DNA of 64,000 nt from Haemonchus contortus. Lineage: Eukaryota > Nematoda > Chromadorea > Rhabditida > Trichostrongylidae. Numbering within the stretch: the first letter of the stretch is position 1; every line of letters begins with the position of its first letter. Made by a program: the position numbers and the translations under genes. The stretch spans positions 26,718,544 to 26,782,543 of the forward strand of contig LS997562.1 in assembly GCA_000469685.2 (NCBI GenBank), in the 5' to 3' direction. Below the pieces are notes generated by a model, which had not been told where the DNA came from, did not search any database, and saw only the letters and a list, made by a program, of their open reading frames with translations. Shown here piece by piece: positions 1-10,018 of this stretch.

Positions 1-760
1 CTGACCATCCAAATGAAGCTGAAGATGGGGAAAAAGGTGGTAGTCCGAGGGATACAAGTCCGAGGAACATGGCTGGTGTGGTAAACTTGTCCTGCCGAAA
101 TTCGTCAGTTCAGTTTTGGTCGTTCTTGCAATGTGAGGGCGAGCGTTGTCGTGCTGGAAGTGAACTTTGTGCTGCTAAGGACGTGTAGCTTCGGGATTCG
201 CCTTCAAATTCCTCAGTTGCGTAATGTAGACGTGTGCGGTCACTGTGCATCCTTCGTCTAGCAGCTCCCATTATTCGACACCGTGAACGCTCCACCAGAA
301 ACAGAGCATAACCTCCTTGGCGTGTACATTGGGTTTGGGGGAATCTTCTGCATGCGCACCTTTGTCAATCCATTGAGCACACCGGTGAACGTTAGAGTAG
401 AGGTTCGACTTCGCACCCCTGGTGACTAGGTACTCGAGCCAAGTGTGGTGCCCTTGAGCGTGAGGAGAGAAAGTGCCACGTCGTCGCGGCGGTCTATGTC
501 ATACTGCCCCAAAGCATGAGGCACCCATGGACCGAGCTTTCGCACCTTGCCGGTTGACTTCAACCCACGAATAATTGTGGACTGACTCCCCAAGAGTGAC
601 TGCCAGTTCACGAGTAGTTTGATACGGATCAGCTTCCACCTGGCTCCGCAGCACCTTCAAATCCAACTTCATTGAGCGTCCCGGACGGTCTTCATTTTCG
701 ACGGAATGGTCGCCCGATGTGAACTTCTGATGCAACTTATAAATTGTACACCTCCTGCTT
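1..760 (-). mobile_element. Mariner-family transposase remnant, cut by the left window edge
   Basis: Degraded transposase of a mariner DNA transposon, which would cut and paste at TA sites. Read on the minus strand, a helix-turn-helix part lies at about 735-500 (SGDHSVENEDRPGRS, then QTTRELAVTLGES and GKVRKLGPWVPHAL). The catalytic core follows at lower coordinates in other frames: HDNARPH, holding the second catalytic Asp, and YPSDYHLFPHLQL, holding the third Asp of a D34D triad. The reading frame changes at least twice and an in-frame stop is present, so it cannot encode an active enzyme. The C-terminus and 3' terminal repeat would lie to the left of base 1. The family call is firm; the subfamily is not determined. 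Confidence 0.88.
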
Positions 761-1149
761 GTGAACGTCCTTCATACCTCTATCGATTGCCGCGGGTTCA
801 TGGCCAGATAAAAAAATAAATATGATGGTGTTGCAGATGTGGAGTTGCGACGGCTTGAAATCATGAGGCATAGTTGCTGGAAAGGAAACAGTTAAGTGCC
901 TCCTCCAGTATGCGTTCGAAAGAGCTTTCCATAGTCTACCTAACAATGCCTCGCACGTTTAATTTCGTCACCTCTTTGAAGAGTTATGATGGCTAGAAGT
1001 CATCACTATCATTTTGTCCGAGTACTTATGACTCAATCAATACGTGCATATACATATATGTATGTGCGTAAACAGTTGGGCAACAAAGTGTGTTTCCGAA
1101 GATAGATAAACGATCGCACAGGTGGGCAAATTTATGGTGATACATTCCA

Positions 1150-1420
1150 TCACCAAAAACTAAAATTAAATTGATAAAACAAATGATGTCTGTCTTTAAA
1201 CAGCTTCTGTCCTGCCTGCAGTAATACATCGAGTTCTCCCCGTTCTCCACCCATGAATCGCCTGATCTGGAAGCGTTGAAAAATCGAATATACGATTTGG
1301 TATGGAACATTCAAGATTCTCGCTATTTCGGTGATCATCACGCCGAACGCCTTCGTGCTCACGTCTACTTCAAGAATTCCTCGAGGAACTTCTGCCGCTT
1401 GTCGTAATTTTTGAACGCAG
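1150..1420 (-). mobile_element. Possible helix-turn-helix fragment of another DNA transposase
   Basis: A minus-strand frame reads VSTKAFGVMITEIARILNV followed by PYQIVYSIFQRFQ. This has the spacing of a transposase helix-turn-helix (EIAR-L-VP--TVY---RF) seen in Tc/mariner-type nematode elements. There is no catalytic domain next to it. The resemblance is short, so it could be a fortuitous frame or a fragment of the neighbouring mariner copy. The 170 bases between this and the mariner remnant show nothing recognisable. Confidence 0.3.
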
Positions 1421-1789
1421 CGCAGCGATACAGATCAAAGTGGGAAAGTAAAAACACGTGAAGCCCACGAAAAAATTCAGGAGAGAACTACCACAATGTG
1501 TAGAAGCCGGTTACAAGTGAAATTTCGTGTTTGAATACGTAATTCTTTTCCCGTGCTTGAGTCCCCCTTGACCGTTGGCTTAGAGTCGCGGTAAATTCGT
1601 CTTCACGCGTTAAATTGCGCACAAAAAGCCCAAGTAGTCTAGGCCTGATTTACTACGTTCTGGACTAAGGACAAGGACTCGCTCGGAGAAATATCCGATT
1701 CCCAAAGGGGAGGCGATCTGTCACCCTGCAACATGCTGTCGTCACTACCACCAGATGTCTTCTTGTATGGTCTGTATCTCTTACCAAGG

Positions 1790-2235
1790 CCATTATATCG
1801 TCAGCTGCCACTCTCCACGCTCTACATCTGACGAAGTAGAGCTCGATGCGTTTTATGACCAGCTGGAGGAGATCAACTACAACGAGAAGCCCTACTAGAA
1901 GTTCATGTTGGAGATTTCGACGCTAGGCTTGGCGAAGCATCAGAGGATGAGAACAGGATTGGAGACTTGGAATGGGAGAAAAGAACGAAAACGGAAGCCT
2001 GGCAGGACTTCTGTTCGTAGGTCGACTCTTCCATATTAACTCTTTTTCCCAGAAGAAGAAACATCGTCGCTGGACATGGGAGTGCCCAAATGATACAACC
2101 AATGCTGAACTGGACTACATACTAACGAACGGAAGTAAGTGTCAATGCGGTACCATCTTTCTGCAGTGGTTCTGATCATCGGCTCTCCCGCGCTGAGATC
2201 AGATTCAGATCATTTTTTACAATTCGTATTGCTTT
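1790..2235 (+). mobile_element. RTE-type LINE endonuclease fragment
   Basis: Remnant of the apurinic-type endonuclease domain of an RTE retrotransposon. In shifting plus-strand frames I read ELDAFYDQLEEINYNEK, then VGDFDARLGEASEDENRIGD, then RRWTWECPND and finally SGSDHRLSRAEIRF. VGDF-A, RRWTWE-P and the terminal SGSDHRL are the conserved blocks of this endonuclease, in the right order and spacing. Several frameshifts and a stop after NEKPY show it is dead. No reverse transcriptase follows, so the copy is truncated. Other fragments of the same family occur at 37920, 46008 and 46920. Confidence 0.85.
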
Positions 2236-2501
2236 ATCAAATGTGCAATGATGGGCTATAATAACGTAATTAAGTTTCTAATCCATATGAAAGATGTCAG
2301 TTTTGCTCATTCTGGCAAAGAAACCAACAAAACAATGAAGAAAGGTCCTCCCCTGGACGACTGAGGTGCGAAAAACTATTCCTAGGGAGACCTTCGTGCA
2401 TACTCCATGTAAACCGTGAACGCAACATGCTCCTCTAATTCCTTGGAAGAACAGATCAAGCATGTTATAGTGTAGAACAGGTAATGAACCCTAAAACTCA
2501 C

Positions 2502-2598
2502 CATACTGGCTGTCAGGCGAACCCCTCTGATAATTCCATCAACGTCAATGCCAATGTAAATGTTTCCACCCTTCGTGTTCAAGAACGCAGATATTGTC
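2502..2598 (-). CDS. Exon with Schlafen/AlbA_2-like motif (partial gene)
   Basis: Minus-strand exon bounded by a plausible acceptor (...TTTTCTAG at 2599) and a strong donor (GTGAGT at 2501). It reads TISAFLNTKGGNIYIGIDVD and then GIIRGVRLTASM. The pattern AFLNT-GG-IYIGID--G---GV is the core of the Schlafen AlbA_2 domain, found in many nematode proteins of unknown role. A possible next exon after an AAG acceptor near 2462 reads ELEEHVAFTVYMEYAR, but I cannot match that part to the family. No start, stop or upstream exon was located. This could be a fragment of a gene or a domesticated or decayed copy. Confidence 0.5.
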
Positions 2599-2851
2599 CT
2601 AGAAAATGCTCACCTCCTACTCGATCTGATGATCAATAATGATGGACATTCACGATAAACTCGAGGGCAGAAGAAAAAAAGCACTCTACGAACAATGGTT
2701 ACTGTGGGCGCTTTGAGCCTGATCCGGTCACCGCCTGCAGCGATTCCTAGCTAGTTGTCTCACGGAAAAGGGCTAGGTGAAAATCTTGCGCAAAAGCGTT
2801 GGAATGAAATTGGGCCCAAGACAGTATCATCCAGTATCCATGCAATCCAAA

Positions 2852-2929
2852 AAATGAGTTAATGAGTTTAACCTCAGTAACTCAATGCACCTACATTATG
2901 TTACTGAGGTTAAACTCATTAACTCATTT
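2852..2929. repeat. Perfect 30-bp inverted repeat (hairpin)
   Basis: The arms 2852-2881 and 2900-2929 are exact reverse complements over all 30 bases, with an 18-nt loop (2882-2899). The left arm contains two overlapping TGAGTT(A/T)A motifs, so it is also internally repetitive. Such a long perfect stem would form a very stable RNA hairpin if transcribed, or it could be the remains of a small foldback element. No gene surrounds it. Confidence 0.9.
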
Positions 2930-3942
2930 CGATGATCCATTTTATATCATTCCAATCTTCCATGAGAAAAAAAAACAGCTTTTAATTCAATCCGGGGCCC
3001 TCCCGATGGCGTCTTAGGCCAGAGCAAAAAAAAAGCTTTACGCCGGCCGAAAACACATTTCAAGCATTGTTACAGGACTGCGAGGCCCTCGGGTTCTGCG
3101 TACTAATGTTTCGTATCAAAGACGCAGAGCACAAAGAATGCCCCCCCCCCCGATCTCCGTGCCTACTGAACTACATTTCACTCACTCAATAATTAATGGT
3201 CAGTAATTAATAACAAGTAGTTATGACAATCAAAATTATCCCAAAATAGCTGCACTCACTGGGGAAGTACAGAGCATCTCTCTCTGGAAGAATGGGCATC
3301 TCACTCCCTTTCTTACCGTGTGATATCACGTGGGAGGGTGACTATGACGATCACCGAGCTTTTTAGAAGTTAGAGGCCAGTGGCCAACTGCATATGGAGC
3401 CGTATGTGGTTTTAGTACTTAGCGTTTTTTTTTTTTGTTCTTACTGTGACCTCTTCAATTTCTTCAATACTGCATAGATTCTTCTTCAATGTGGAATTCT
3501 ATGCAGCTGTTTTGTTTATATTGCGAAAAAATTAGGCTCTACTTTTCACGGTCCTTAAATTAGTCAACCAGTAATACCACTAGCGAATACCGGGTAGATA
3601 CTTCATCAGGGACGAGGGATGCGTGGGCCGGGAATCACGGCCCAAGCATCCCTCATCTCTAATATTCCATTCCTTCTGTCTTCGCATAACAGATCAAAAA
3701 AAAATAAAGCATCACGATCCCAGGCCAGCTCGGTATCTGGCTCCGGCCACGCTTTCACACGTCCTCTCTTGACGAGAAAGCGAAGGTAGTCGAGTATAGA
3801 CAACGGGGGAAACATCTGCTCCGCGCGCCTGTCGAAGCTAGGTCACCCCGCCCACTTCGCGCATGGCGTCACCCACTGCAATCTCGACATGACATCACGG
3901 TCGCACTTAGTTTCGATGGAACGAATGGTGGGTATGCGACAC
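2930..3942. other. No gene recognised
   Basis: Contains an 11-base C run at 3141-3151, and a GC-rich hairpin at 3614-3654 whose 17-bp arms have one mismatch around a 7-nt loop. Nothing coding was supported on either strand. Confidence 0.5.
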
Positions 3943-4142
3943 TGGCTGCTTTCATAGTCCACGACCAGTCGCTAGCGACTGGTCGCTCGACTGATCGCGC
4001 GATCTGCTCGGGACCGTCCACGGTGGCAGACATAACTAGCGCGGCCTCCTGAACCGATCGAGCGACCAGTCGCTCGCGAGATGGGTCCGCGACCGGTCGC
4101 GCAACTGGTCGCTCGCAAAATCGTGGAATATGAAAGATGCCA
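3943..4142. repeat. Foldback element A, copy 1
   Basis: About 200 bp with inverted termini: TGGCTGCTTTCATAGTCC on the left, and the complement of TGGCATCTTTCATATTCC on the right. The interior is a series of nested GC-rich palindromes. One is an exact 24-bp palindrome at 3962-3985, built from CGACCAGTCGCT and its complement. Further copies of the CGACCAGTCGC and GACCGGTCGC words lie in the right half. Two other elements with the same terminus occur at 6752 and 35662. No open reading frame; non-autonomous. Confidence 0.75.
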
Positions 4143-4146
4143 CTAC

Positions 4147-4361
4147 GTGCGTCCGAGGACGCGCGCGGCGGAGTTCGTGATGATTTTACGACTGCGGCAC
4201 CAATTTTCGGGGCACAAACTCAAAGTAGTGTAGTTAAGTAGAGTCGGATGATCCTCCTAATCCACTCTATTTGAAATTTGGGCCCCAATGACAAGCGCCG
4301 AACTCGTTCATACCATTACGAACTTCGCCGCGCAATTCGCCGCGCGCATCCTCGGACGCAC
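4147..4361. repeat. Foldback element B, copy 1
   Basis: About 215 bp whose two halves are imperfect reverse complements. Each outer end reads GTGCGTCCGAGGAYGCGCGC pointing inward. The centre is close to 4253 (GGATGATCCTCCTAATCC). The terminal word GCGTCCGAGGACGC is itself palindromic. It starts only 4 bp after foldback A copy 1. The same A-B pairing recurs inverted at 6533-6906. Confidence 0.7.
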
Positions 4362-4505
4362 GTTCGTACACATCCCGTGAAATACAAACGCTGAGCGCAA
4401 ACGACAGATCCTCTTTCTGAAATCTGTTTTGCCGGTACTTTCGATGGACGCGCGCAACGGGCGTTCCCCACAAGCGGACACACCCTTCTTTCGCGCGTCT
4501 GGCAT

Positions 4506-4650
4506 CTTCTCCCCGAACGGCATATCGTGCACGCCGCACGCGATCGCCGCATGAAGGGAAAGATTTGAATTCCCAGTGGAAGGATACCGAGGGTCGCCGC
4601 GGAACCACTGTCGCAGGCCGTGGGAATTCGGTGAGAAACTCCGTTACCCT
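4506..4650. repeat. Repeat C, diverged copy of the 145-bp insert at 59525
   Basis: This segment aligns along its length with the insertion found inside the Tc-type transposase at 59525-59669. Shared words include GCCGCACKCGATCGC, ATGAAGGGAAWGATTTGAAT and GGAACCACTG-CGCAGGCC. The reading frames that cross it are not conserved between the two copies, so it is a non-coding dispersed repeat. The 500 bases that follow (4651-5195) show nothing recognisable. Confidence 0.7.
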
Positions 4651-5195
4651 TATTTCGCTGGTGGGCACAACACGCAAAGACCGCTACTCCGTCTGATTCT
4701 CTCAGCGAAAGAAATATAAGTTGACAGTAGCATTCAACCGCTGTGATCATCGACGTCGCAACAGCCCTCAATAAGAGGAAATTGGTTGAATTGAAACCTC
4801 TTTAAGCTGATTTATTCCATGCAAAACGTTCCATCTACCTCCGCATATTATTAATCCTTGAAAATACTTTTGAACGCTACTCTTTTCTGATTTAATATGA
4901 GGCCAAGCTCTCACCCCTTTAACCTCCGTTCATTGGACATAATCTGTTTTCTTGCCGCAAAGATGCGGCTACGAATACATGCCGCACCATCCTGATTTCA
5001 TACATGCATGTAAAAAGTTTAGCATAACTTGGATCAGATTCACTGACGAACCACTGCTCAAATAGAATACTTAATAATAAATTAGGCTTGGACCAAGACA
5101 TCGAATAAATGGAAGGAGGAAAGGTATGCTCGAAGCATTAGGTGAGGATATGTTCCAAGCATTAGTTTACCTTCCGCTTCGCACGTACCTTAGAC

Positions 5196-5410
5196 GGATC
5201 CTGGTGTTTTCAGAGTTTGACGACGTGCCGCCTGATACACCGACACTAAGGCGCTGCTGGCCACGTGTTGACAGTGCGAGACAGTTTGCGTTCGGGGCTG
5301 CGTGAGCGGTAGCGGTATCGCACGCAATCCGTCCTGCGTTGTCAACACGTGACCAGCAACGCCGTTGGTCGGTTTGTCGGTGGGTACGTTGTAGAACTCT
5401 GGAAGCATCC
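5196..5410. repeat. Foldback element E
   Basis: The left half (GGATCCTGG... to GGCGCTGCTGGCCACGTG) and the right half (CACGTGACCAGCAACGCC... to GGAAGCATCC) are imperfect reverse complements over about 100 bp each. The best-preserved core is CTGCTGGCCACGTGTTGACA against TGTCAACACGTGACCAGCA. It is similar in size and build to foldback B but different in sequence. No coding capacity. From 5411 to 6532 I see no gene or repeat that I can support. Confidence 0.65.
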
Positions 5411-6532
5411 ACTTATTTAACATAAACGCAGTACATAGACATTTCTAGGTGAGGAGCGAAGAGCGGTTGATGAAAAGCAATGAAAGTTTTGACTTCATAC
5501 TCTGCAATCCGCAGCGTCGTAAAATTACGAACGATAAACAATTGTGTTGAGAGGAAACTTTAAGATGGATAAACTGGCATGCTATATTTGTAACAGAAAG
5601 AAAATTCACATAATCCTACTTACATATAGTGATTTTATACGAGGTGTAGACAAGTGAGAGAATTTATTCTACTTACTTGCTTGCTGGCTTGATCGAAACT
5701 TCAGAAGAGTGCATGAGCACGTCATCACACGAAGCCTCCGAACAGGAAAACTTGAAATCCATTCTGAATTCCGAATGAAGATCCTCCTCCAAGGTGCATG
5801 GCTCGCCGATAGAGACTTTCCACTTGGCCATTCTCTGAATCACTACACTAGGTATTATTTGGCCGTAAGTTTCAAAAGGAACTGCGTGGTGAGGTGTACA
5901 CGCTAGGATGCGAAACCATGCGCGATTATCGTGGAAAATGGGAGGTCAGAAAACGGTTGGTGAAGCCGCTGTAGTTAAGAAAAGTTCAGAAATTGTGAAG
6001 TGTTCGCACAATCATGGCTTCAACCTCGATGCAGAAAGCTTAACTCTGTTGGATTTTTTTGTAGCGCAACTAAAATCATTAATTATGTGCCTCATCCCAA
6101 CTTATGGACAGCAAGGAATAGCGTGAAATGAAAGTTATTGAAAACCATTTCGAAAAGGGGCAGCACTGCCAACGTAGTTCGAGAAAGAGAAAGGAAAACC
6201 AGTCAGCGTGACGAATAACCACGCCGATTCCGTGCTAATTTCGGGCTCTCCTTTCGAAATGTCCTCAAAGACGATTTCATCAAACTCAATCAGACACGAC
6301 GTCGTTCCCGGGAAAGCTTCCATGCCAGCAAGATGAGGGCGAAGCCTAGTTGGCCTACTGCGGGGGAAAAGTTGCTAGTAAAATTGTTGAAATGTGCCCG
6401 GCTTTTTTCGAAATTCAAACGGGTGCGGACGTGGTAATCCCTAGGTGCGCTTCGACTGGCGTCCTCTGTCACGCAACTTGTCGCAGAAGTAGCGCTTTGC
6501 GCATTACCTCCGGGGGTGGGGGGCGAACACAC

Positions 6533-6734
6533 GTGCGTATAACGGTGCGCGGCGGAGTTCGTGGCGATTTGAACGACTTTAGCGCCTATAGTTGGGGTCC
6601 AAATTTGATGTAGACTAGATTAGTAGGATCAGCTGTCTCTAATAAACTGCCCTCCTTCAAGCCAGGGGTGCCACAGTTGTTCGGATCGCCACGAATTTCA
6701 CCGCGCAGTTTGCCACGCGCATCCTCGGACGCAC
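6533..6734. repeat. Foldback element B, copy 2
   Basis: Same family as 4147-4361. The left end (GTGCG...GCGCGGCGGAGTTCGTG) and the right end (CCACGCGCATCCTCGGACGC) are inverted to each other. The inner block GGGTCCAAATTTGATGTAGA matches the complement of the block near 4275 in copy 1. It is followed 17 bp later by foldback A copy 2, so this pair is the A-B unit in the opposite orientation. Confidence 0.65.
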
Positions 6735-6751
6735 GTAGTACCATACCCGGG

Positions 6752-6906
6752 TGGCTACTTTCATAGTTCGCGAGCGAGCGCGCGAGCTGGGGGACTACTC
6801 GTCCGGCGGTGTCGGCCAAGGGTCAGTTGTAAACAAGAGGCAAGCGCCGCCCCCGGTCGCTCACTCGCGCGTTCGCGGGTGAAATCGCGGACTACGAAAG
6901 CAGCCG
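6752..6906. repeat. Foldback element A, copy 2
   Basis: Ends read TGGCTACTTTCATAGTTCG on the left, and the complement of CGGCTGCTTTCGTAGTCCGC on the right. The interior is rich in CGAGCGAGCGCGCG and its complement. It is shorter and more decayed than copy 1, with a non-palindromic centre near 6825. Confidence 0.65.
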
Positions 6907-8947
6907 ATCCGCTAATGTCCCCCGAACACTGACCGCGTCGCGCTCGGTGCACCCGCCGCGTATCGTGGAAGTGCGATGGAAGATTGAAGTGAGCAATTTG
7001 TCAGTTAGGGAGTCCCTTGATTGTGTACATTTGCTGGGCACTTCCTTCAATCCCTATGCAGTTTTGATCGTCGATAATAGAGAAGAAGTCATTCCGAACA
7101 ACCGAGTCTAGTAAAAGTGGAAATAAAAAGAAACAGGAACAAACTATCAAGACCCACAAAAAGAAAAGCAGCCAACGAAAAATATGGTGTCTTATCGACT
7201 GGAGGGCTGAGTACGGTAATAACACTTTGAAAGCAGCGGGAGAACTGTAAAAGATTAATCGCATATCGCGAAGTGAACGTGAGAATCGCGAAGAAGTTCC
7301 ACCACCCCATCGTTATGGTCAAATTGCCTTGCAAAGCTATGCAACGCTTCAGCATTAATTGCACCAACCGGGCCTCCCGGTCCACGTCAAGCGTCAACAT
7401 AATTCCTTACTTTTACAAAGTATTTGGAAAATGTAGTTAGGGGGAGGGGGGTATTTATTTATTTATTTATTTATTGCACATGCGTGCGCCAATGAACAGA
7501 AATAACTAATACAGATTGAGAAAAGGAACATTCAAACAGCAAGTGGATACAAAAAAAAGTTAAGAAGCAGTAGCATGGAAGAGGAAATGGAGGTGACAGT
7601 GAAACGTCTCCGCAGACACACAACGCCAATGCCCGAACTATGAAGAAATCATTCAAGAAGAAAAGACCTTGAGCCAGGAATGCCAACTCATGCCCCAAGC
7701 ATAGTGGATCCCGGAGAGCTCACAATCAAACACTAAGAAACACATGAGCACCCGCACTTTGTTATGAGGTGTGTGGGATGCTAAGATAGAGTCATCGCAC
7801 TATATGAAATAAGGCGAGAGCAGAATAGCAGATGAGTGCAGGTTAGCCTAGGCAACGCAACTAACCGAGGTTATTCCGCGGCGGGCCAAGTAGGTACCTC
7901 TTTGATCTAAATACGAACCCCAGGCGTAAAACCTAGGCCCAGGCGACGAGTCATAAAGATCAAACCACTTGTTGACCTGCACCCTAGACACTCGCCATTA
8001 TAGGCAAGTGCATTGTGGGTAGTGGCTATGTAGAGATCGCTTCTACTAATCACTGACCTTAGGCTTGAGTGCGGAGGAGGAGTAGCCGACCTTACCAGTG
8101 CCGACAGTCGGTTCTAGGCGAAGGAATATAGTGTTTACGTAAGCCTCAGGAGTGGAAGTGCGTTGGAATTGGGGTGGGATGTTTACTGCGTGCAAAAGGC
8201 TAATTGTATGATGGGGTGTGAGCTGGATACTCAATTGCTCCACCCACCTCGGTGCCCCTGAAGCTCAGGTCAAAAAGCCGTAATTATAAAACCGTAATTA
8301 TTAAAACCGTAAAAGAAGCGTTCCTGAGCGCAATTATGGGCTAACCTTCTAATATACTTCTCTCTAGCGCTCAATCTTGAAAAAAAGCGGGGGTCCCTCA
8401 ACTACGTCATCACCTCCGATTTTTGTGTAGCCATACATAGCACAATGCCGGTACAGATCGAGATCACAGTTTTGAAGTATCTACATACGTCACTCCACAT
8501 CACTCATCTCACTCCGCAGTACTCACTCTACTCCATCAACCTACCCACCAAGTTACTGCCTTATATATAAGAAGGAAGTGTAAAATGAAGCTGGGTTCAC
8601 CACATCACACCTTTATCGTAATCATAGTTTTGCGGACGGACACACCGACAAAATTGGTTGCGTAATTATGTCGCGCATTATCGCGACCCCGCGAACCCTT
8701 TGTTGCAGACATTTCTTTGTGTCCGACCACCCAGATGTGAGGTGGTCGGAGCTGAGGCGGGATTCGCCTTGGCAGTGGTCTGATCGTAAGGAGCTCACGA
8801 GTGGCGGCTGCCCTCGGACTCCTAATTGTCACCTCATCACTGTTCTATTCACCTATCTAATAAATATTACACACCAGTGAACCACTATTTCATATAGGGT
8901 GATAAACTCCCTGTGGCTAGAATATACAGTTCCGCCACAAATTTTGG
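6907..8947. other. No gene recognised; short (TTTA)n microsatellite
   Basis: A G-rich run precedes a (TTTA)n tract at about 7452-7475. Open frames on the minus strand between 7000 and 7700 are hydrophobic and low in complexity, and show no family motif or splice structure. Nothing else was supported. Confidence 0.4.
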
Positions 8948-9018
8948 TGCATCGGCCGGGAATCGAACCCGGGCCGCCCGCGTGGCAGGCGAGCATTCTA
9001 CCACTGAACCACCGATGT
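8948..9018 (-). tRNA. tRNA-Gly (anticodon GCC), possibly a retro-pseudogene
   Basis: 71-nt cloverleaf on the minus strand with box A GGTTCAGTGGTAGAATG, anticodon loop CTGCCAC (GCC, glycine) and box B GGTTCGATTCC. The D, anticodon and T stems are intact. Oddities: the first acceptor pair is A1-C72 instead of the usual G1-C72; the three bases after the discriminator A are CCA; and no run of four T follows within 30 bases. An encoded CCA and a missing terminator suggest a copy made from a mature tRNA by reverse transcription rather than an active gene. Confidence 0.8.
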
Positions 9019-9186
9019 ACTGATAATGCGCGACAAATTACATATTGCACAAAAAACGCGGCATACCTGTGGACAATCGCAGGATGCAGTTACAAAGAAT
9101 CGTGAGCCGAAACGATAAGGTAGCTATCTCCCTCCATTCTAGCTCCCTTCCAATGATCGAATTATAGAGGTGACAATAATGGATGG

Positions 9187-9534
9187 GTGATTTACGAATT
9201 AGGAGATCCATGCACAACTGATGCCGACTGCAAATGCGCTGATTGCATTTGTAGCGAAGATGAGGCTCTTTGTATCCCACCAGAAACCGACATACCGACA
9301 TACACCCAGACCGACAAACCAAGTTACTGCTTCACAAATAAAAGGGATTACCGCGTGGACATCGTGTTCCAACCCGCACTATTGACCACCCCAGCACCAA
9401 CGTGTGCCATATATTGCAAGATTTCGAGATTGTTACGTAAAAAACAGAATGGTTCATATAAAAGGTGGATGTCGAACATATATCATTCGAGCCTTCATTA
9501 CAAAACAGTCACAGCATTACCGCATCCACGCTGA
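9187..9534 (+). CDS. Candidate cysteine-rich reading frame
   Basis: A plus-strand frame contains GDPCTTDADCKCADCICSED followed by EALCIPPE: six cysteines with spacing C-x6-C-x-C-x2-C-x-C-x6-C. It follows a possible acceptor (GAATTAG at about 9201). The frame stays open past 9300 but becomes compositionally ordinary. Such spacing occurs in small secreted disulfide-rich domains, but I do not recognise a family and see no signal peptide. It could be one exon of an undetected gene or chance. No function is assigned. Confidence 0.2.
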   Translation: MIYELGDPCTTDADCKCADCICSEDEALCIPPETDIPTYTQTDKPSYCFTNKRDYRVDIVFQPALLTTPAPTCAIYCKISRLLRKKQNGSYKRWMSNIYHSSLHYKTVTALPHPR

Positions 9535-9580
9535 AACACACGTGCATAGTTAGATTGAGAACAAATCCACCCTAGGCATA

Positions 9581-10018
9581 CAGTAATCTAATGCAGAAAT
9601 ACCCGCAGCGCTGACCTCATATGCTTCTGCGTAGAAAATAATAGAGTTCTGCCCGGTCGTATTGGATAGAAGAGACAAGAGAGTGTGCAGAAGAGGCGAT
9701 AGACGTTGGAGGACAAGGAACCCAGAGGTGACAGGCAGGTGATGCATCGGCAATGGACGGCAAGCTTGATCGTCGGGCAGAGGCGTTGTCGACTGTACTC
9801 CTAGAGAAGTGGCGACGAACCCTGAATACGCGTGATGATTCATGGATACAGTGAACTAACATTCACATGCGCGAGGGCTGAGCAGTGTTGCACAATGAAA
9901 GGAAAAGCGACTCCCTTTGATCTACATTCCTACTATCGGCTGAACCCTGCTCGGCTGATAAGAACTCACTTCTCAGATACTTCCTTCCCAGACAGTTAAG
10001 CTTCTCACGCACTCTTGC
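9581..10018. repeat. Dispersed repeat D, copy 1
   Basis: About 440 bp aligned in the same orientation with 15915-16393. Conserved blocks include GCTGACCTCATATGCTTCTG, CAATGGACGGCAAGCTTGAT and GACTCCCTTTGATC. No frame is conserved between the two copies. Family unknown. Confidence 0.75.

Noticed and set aside
4316..4771. Long Arg/Cys-rich minus-strand frames at 4267-4771
   Set aside because: They run through foldback B and repeat C. Frames are not conserved in the related copies at 6533 and 59525.
8899..9105. Plus-strand frame containing HRPGIEPGPPAWQ over 8948-9018
   Set aside because: It is the antisense shadow of the tRNA-Gly sequence, a common artefact at tRNA loci.
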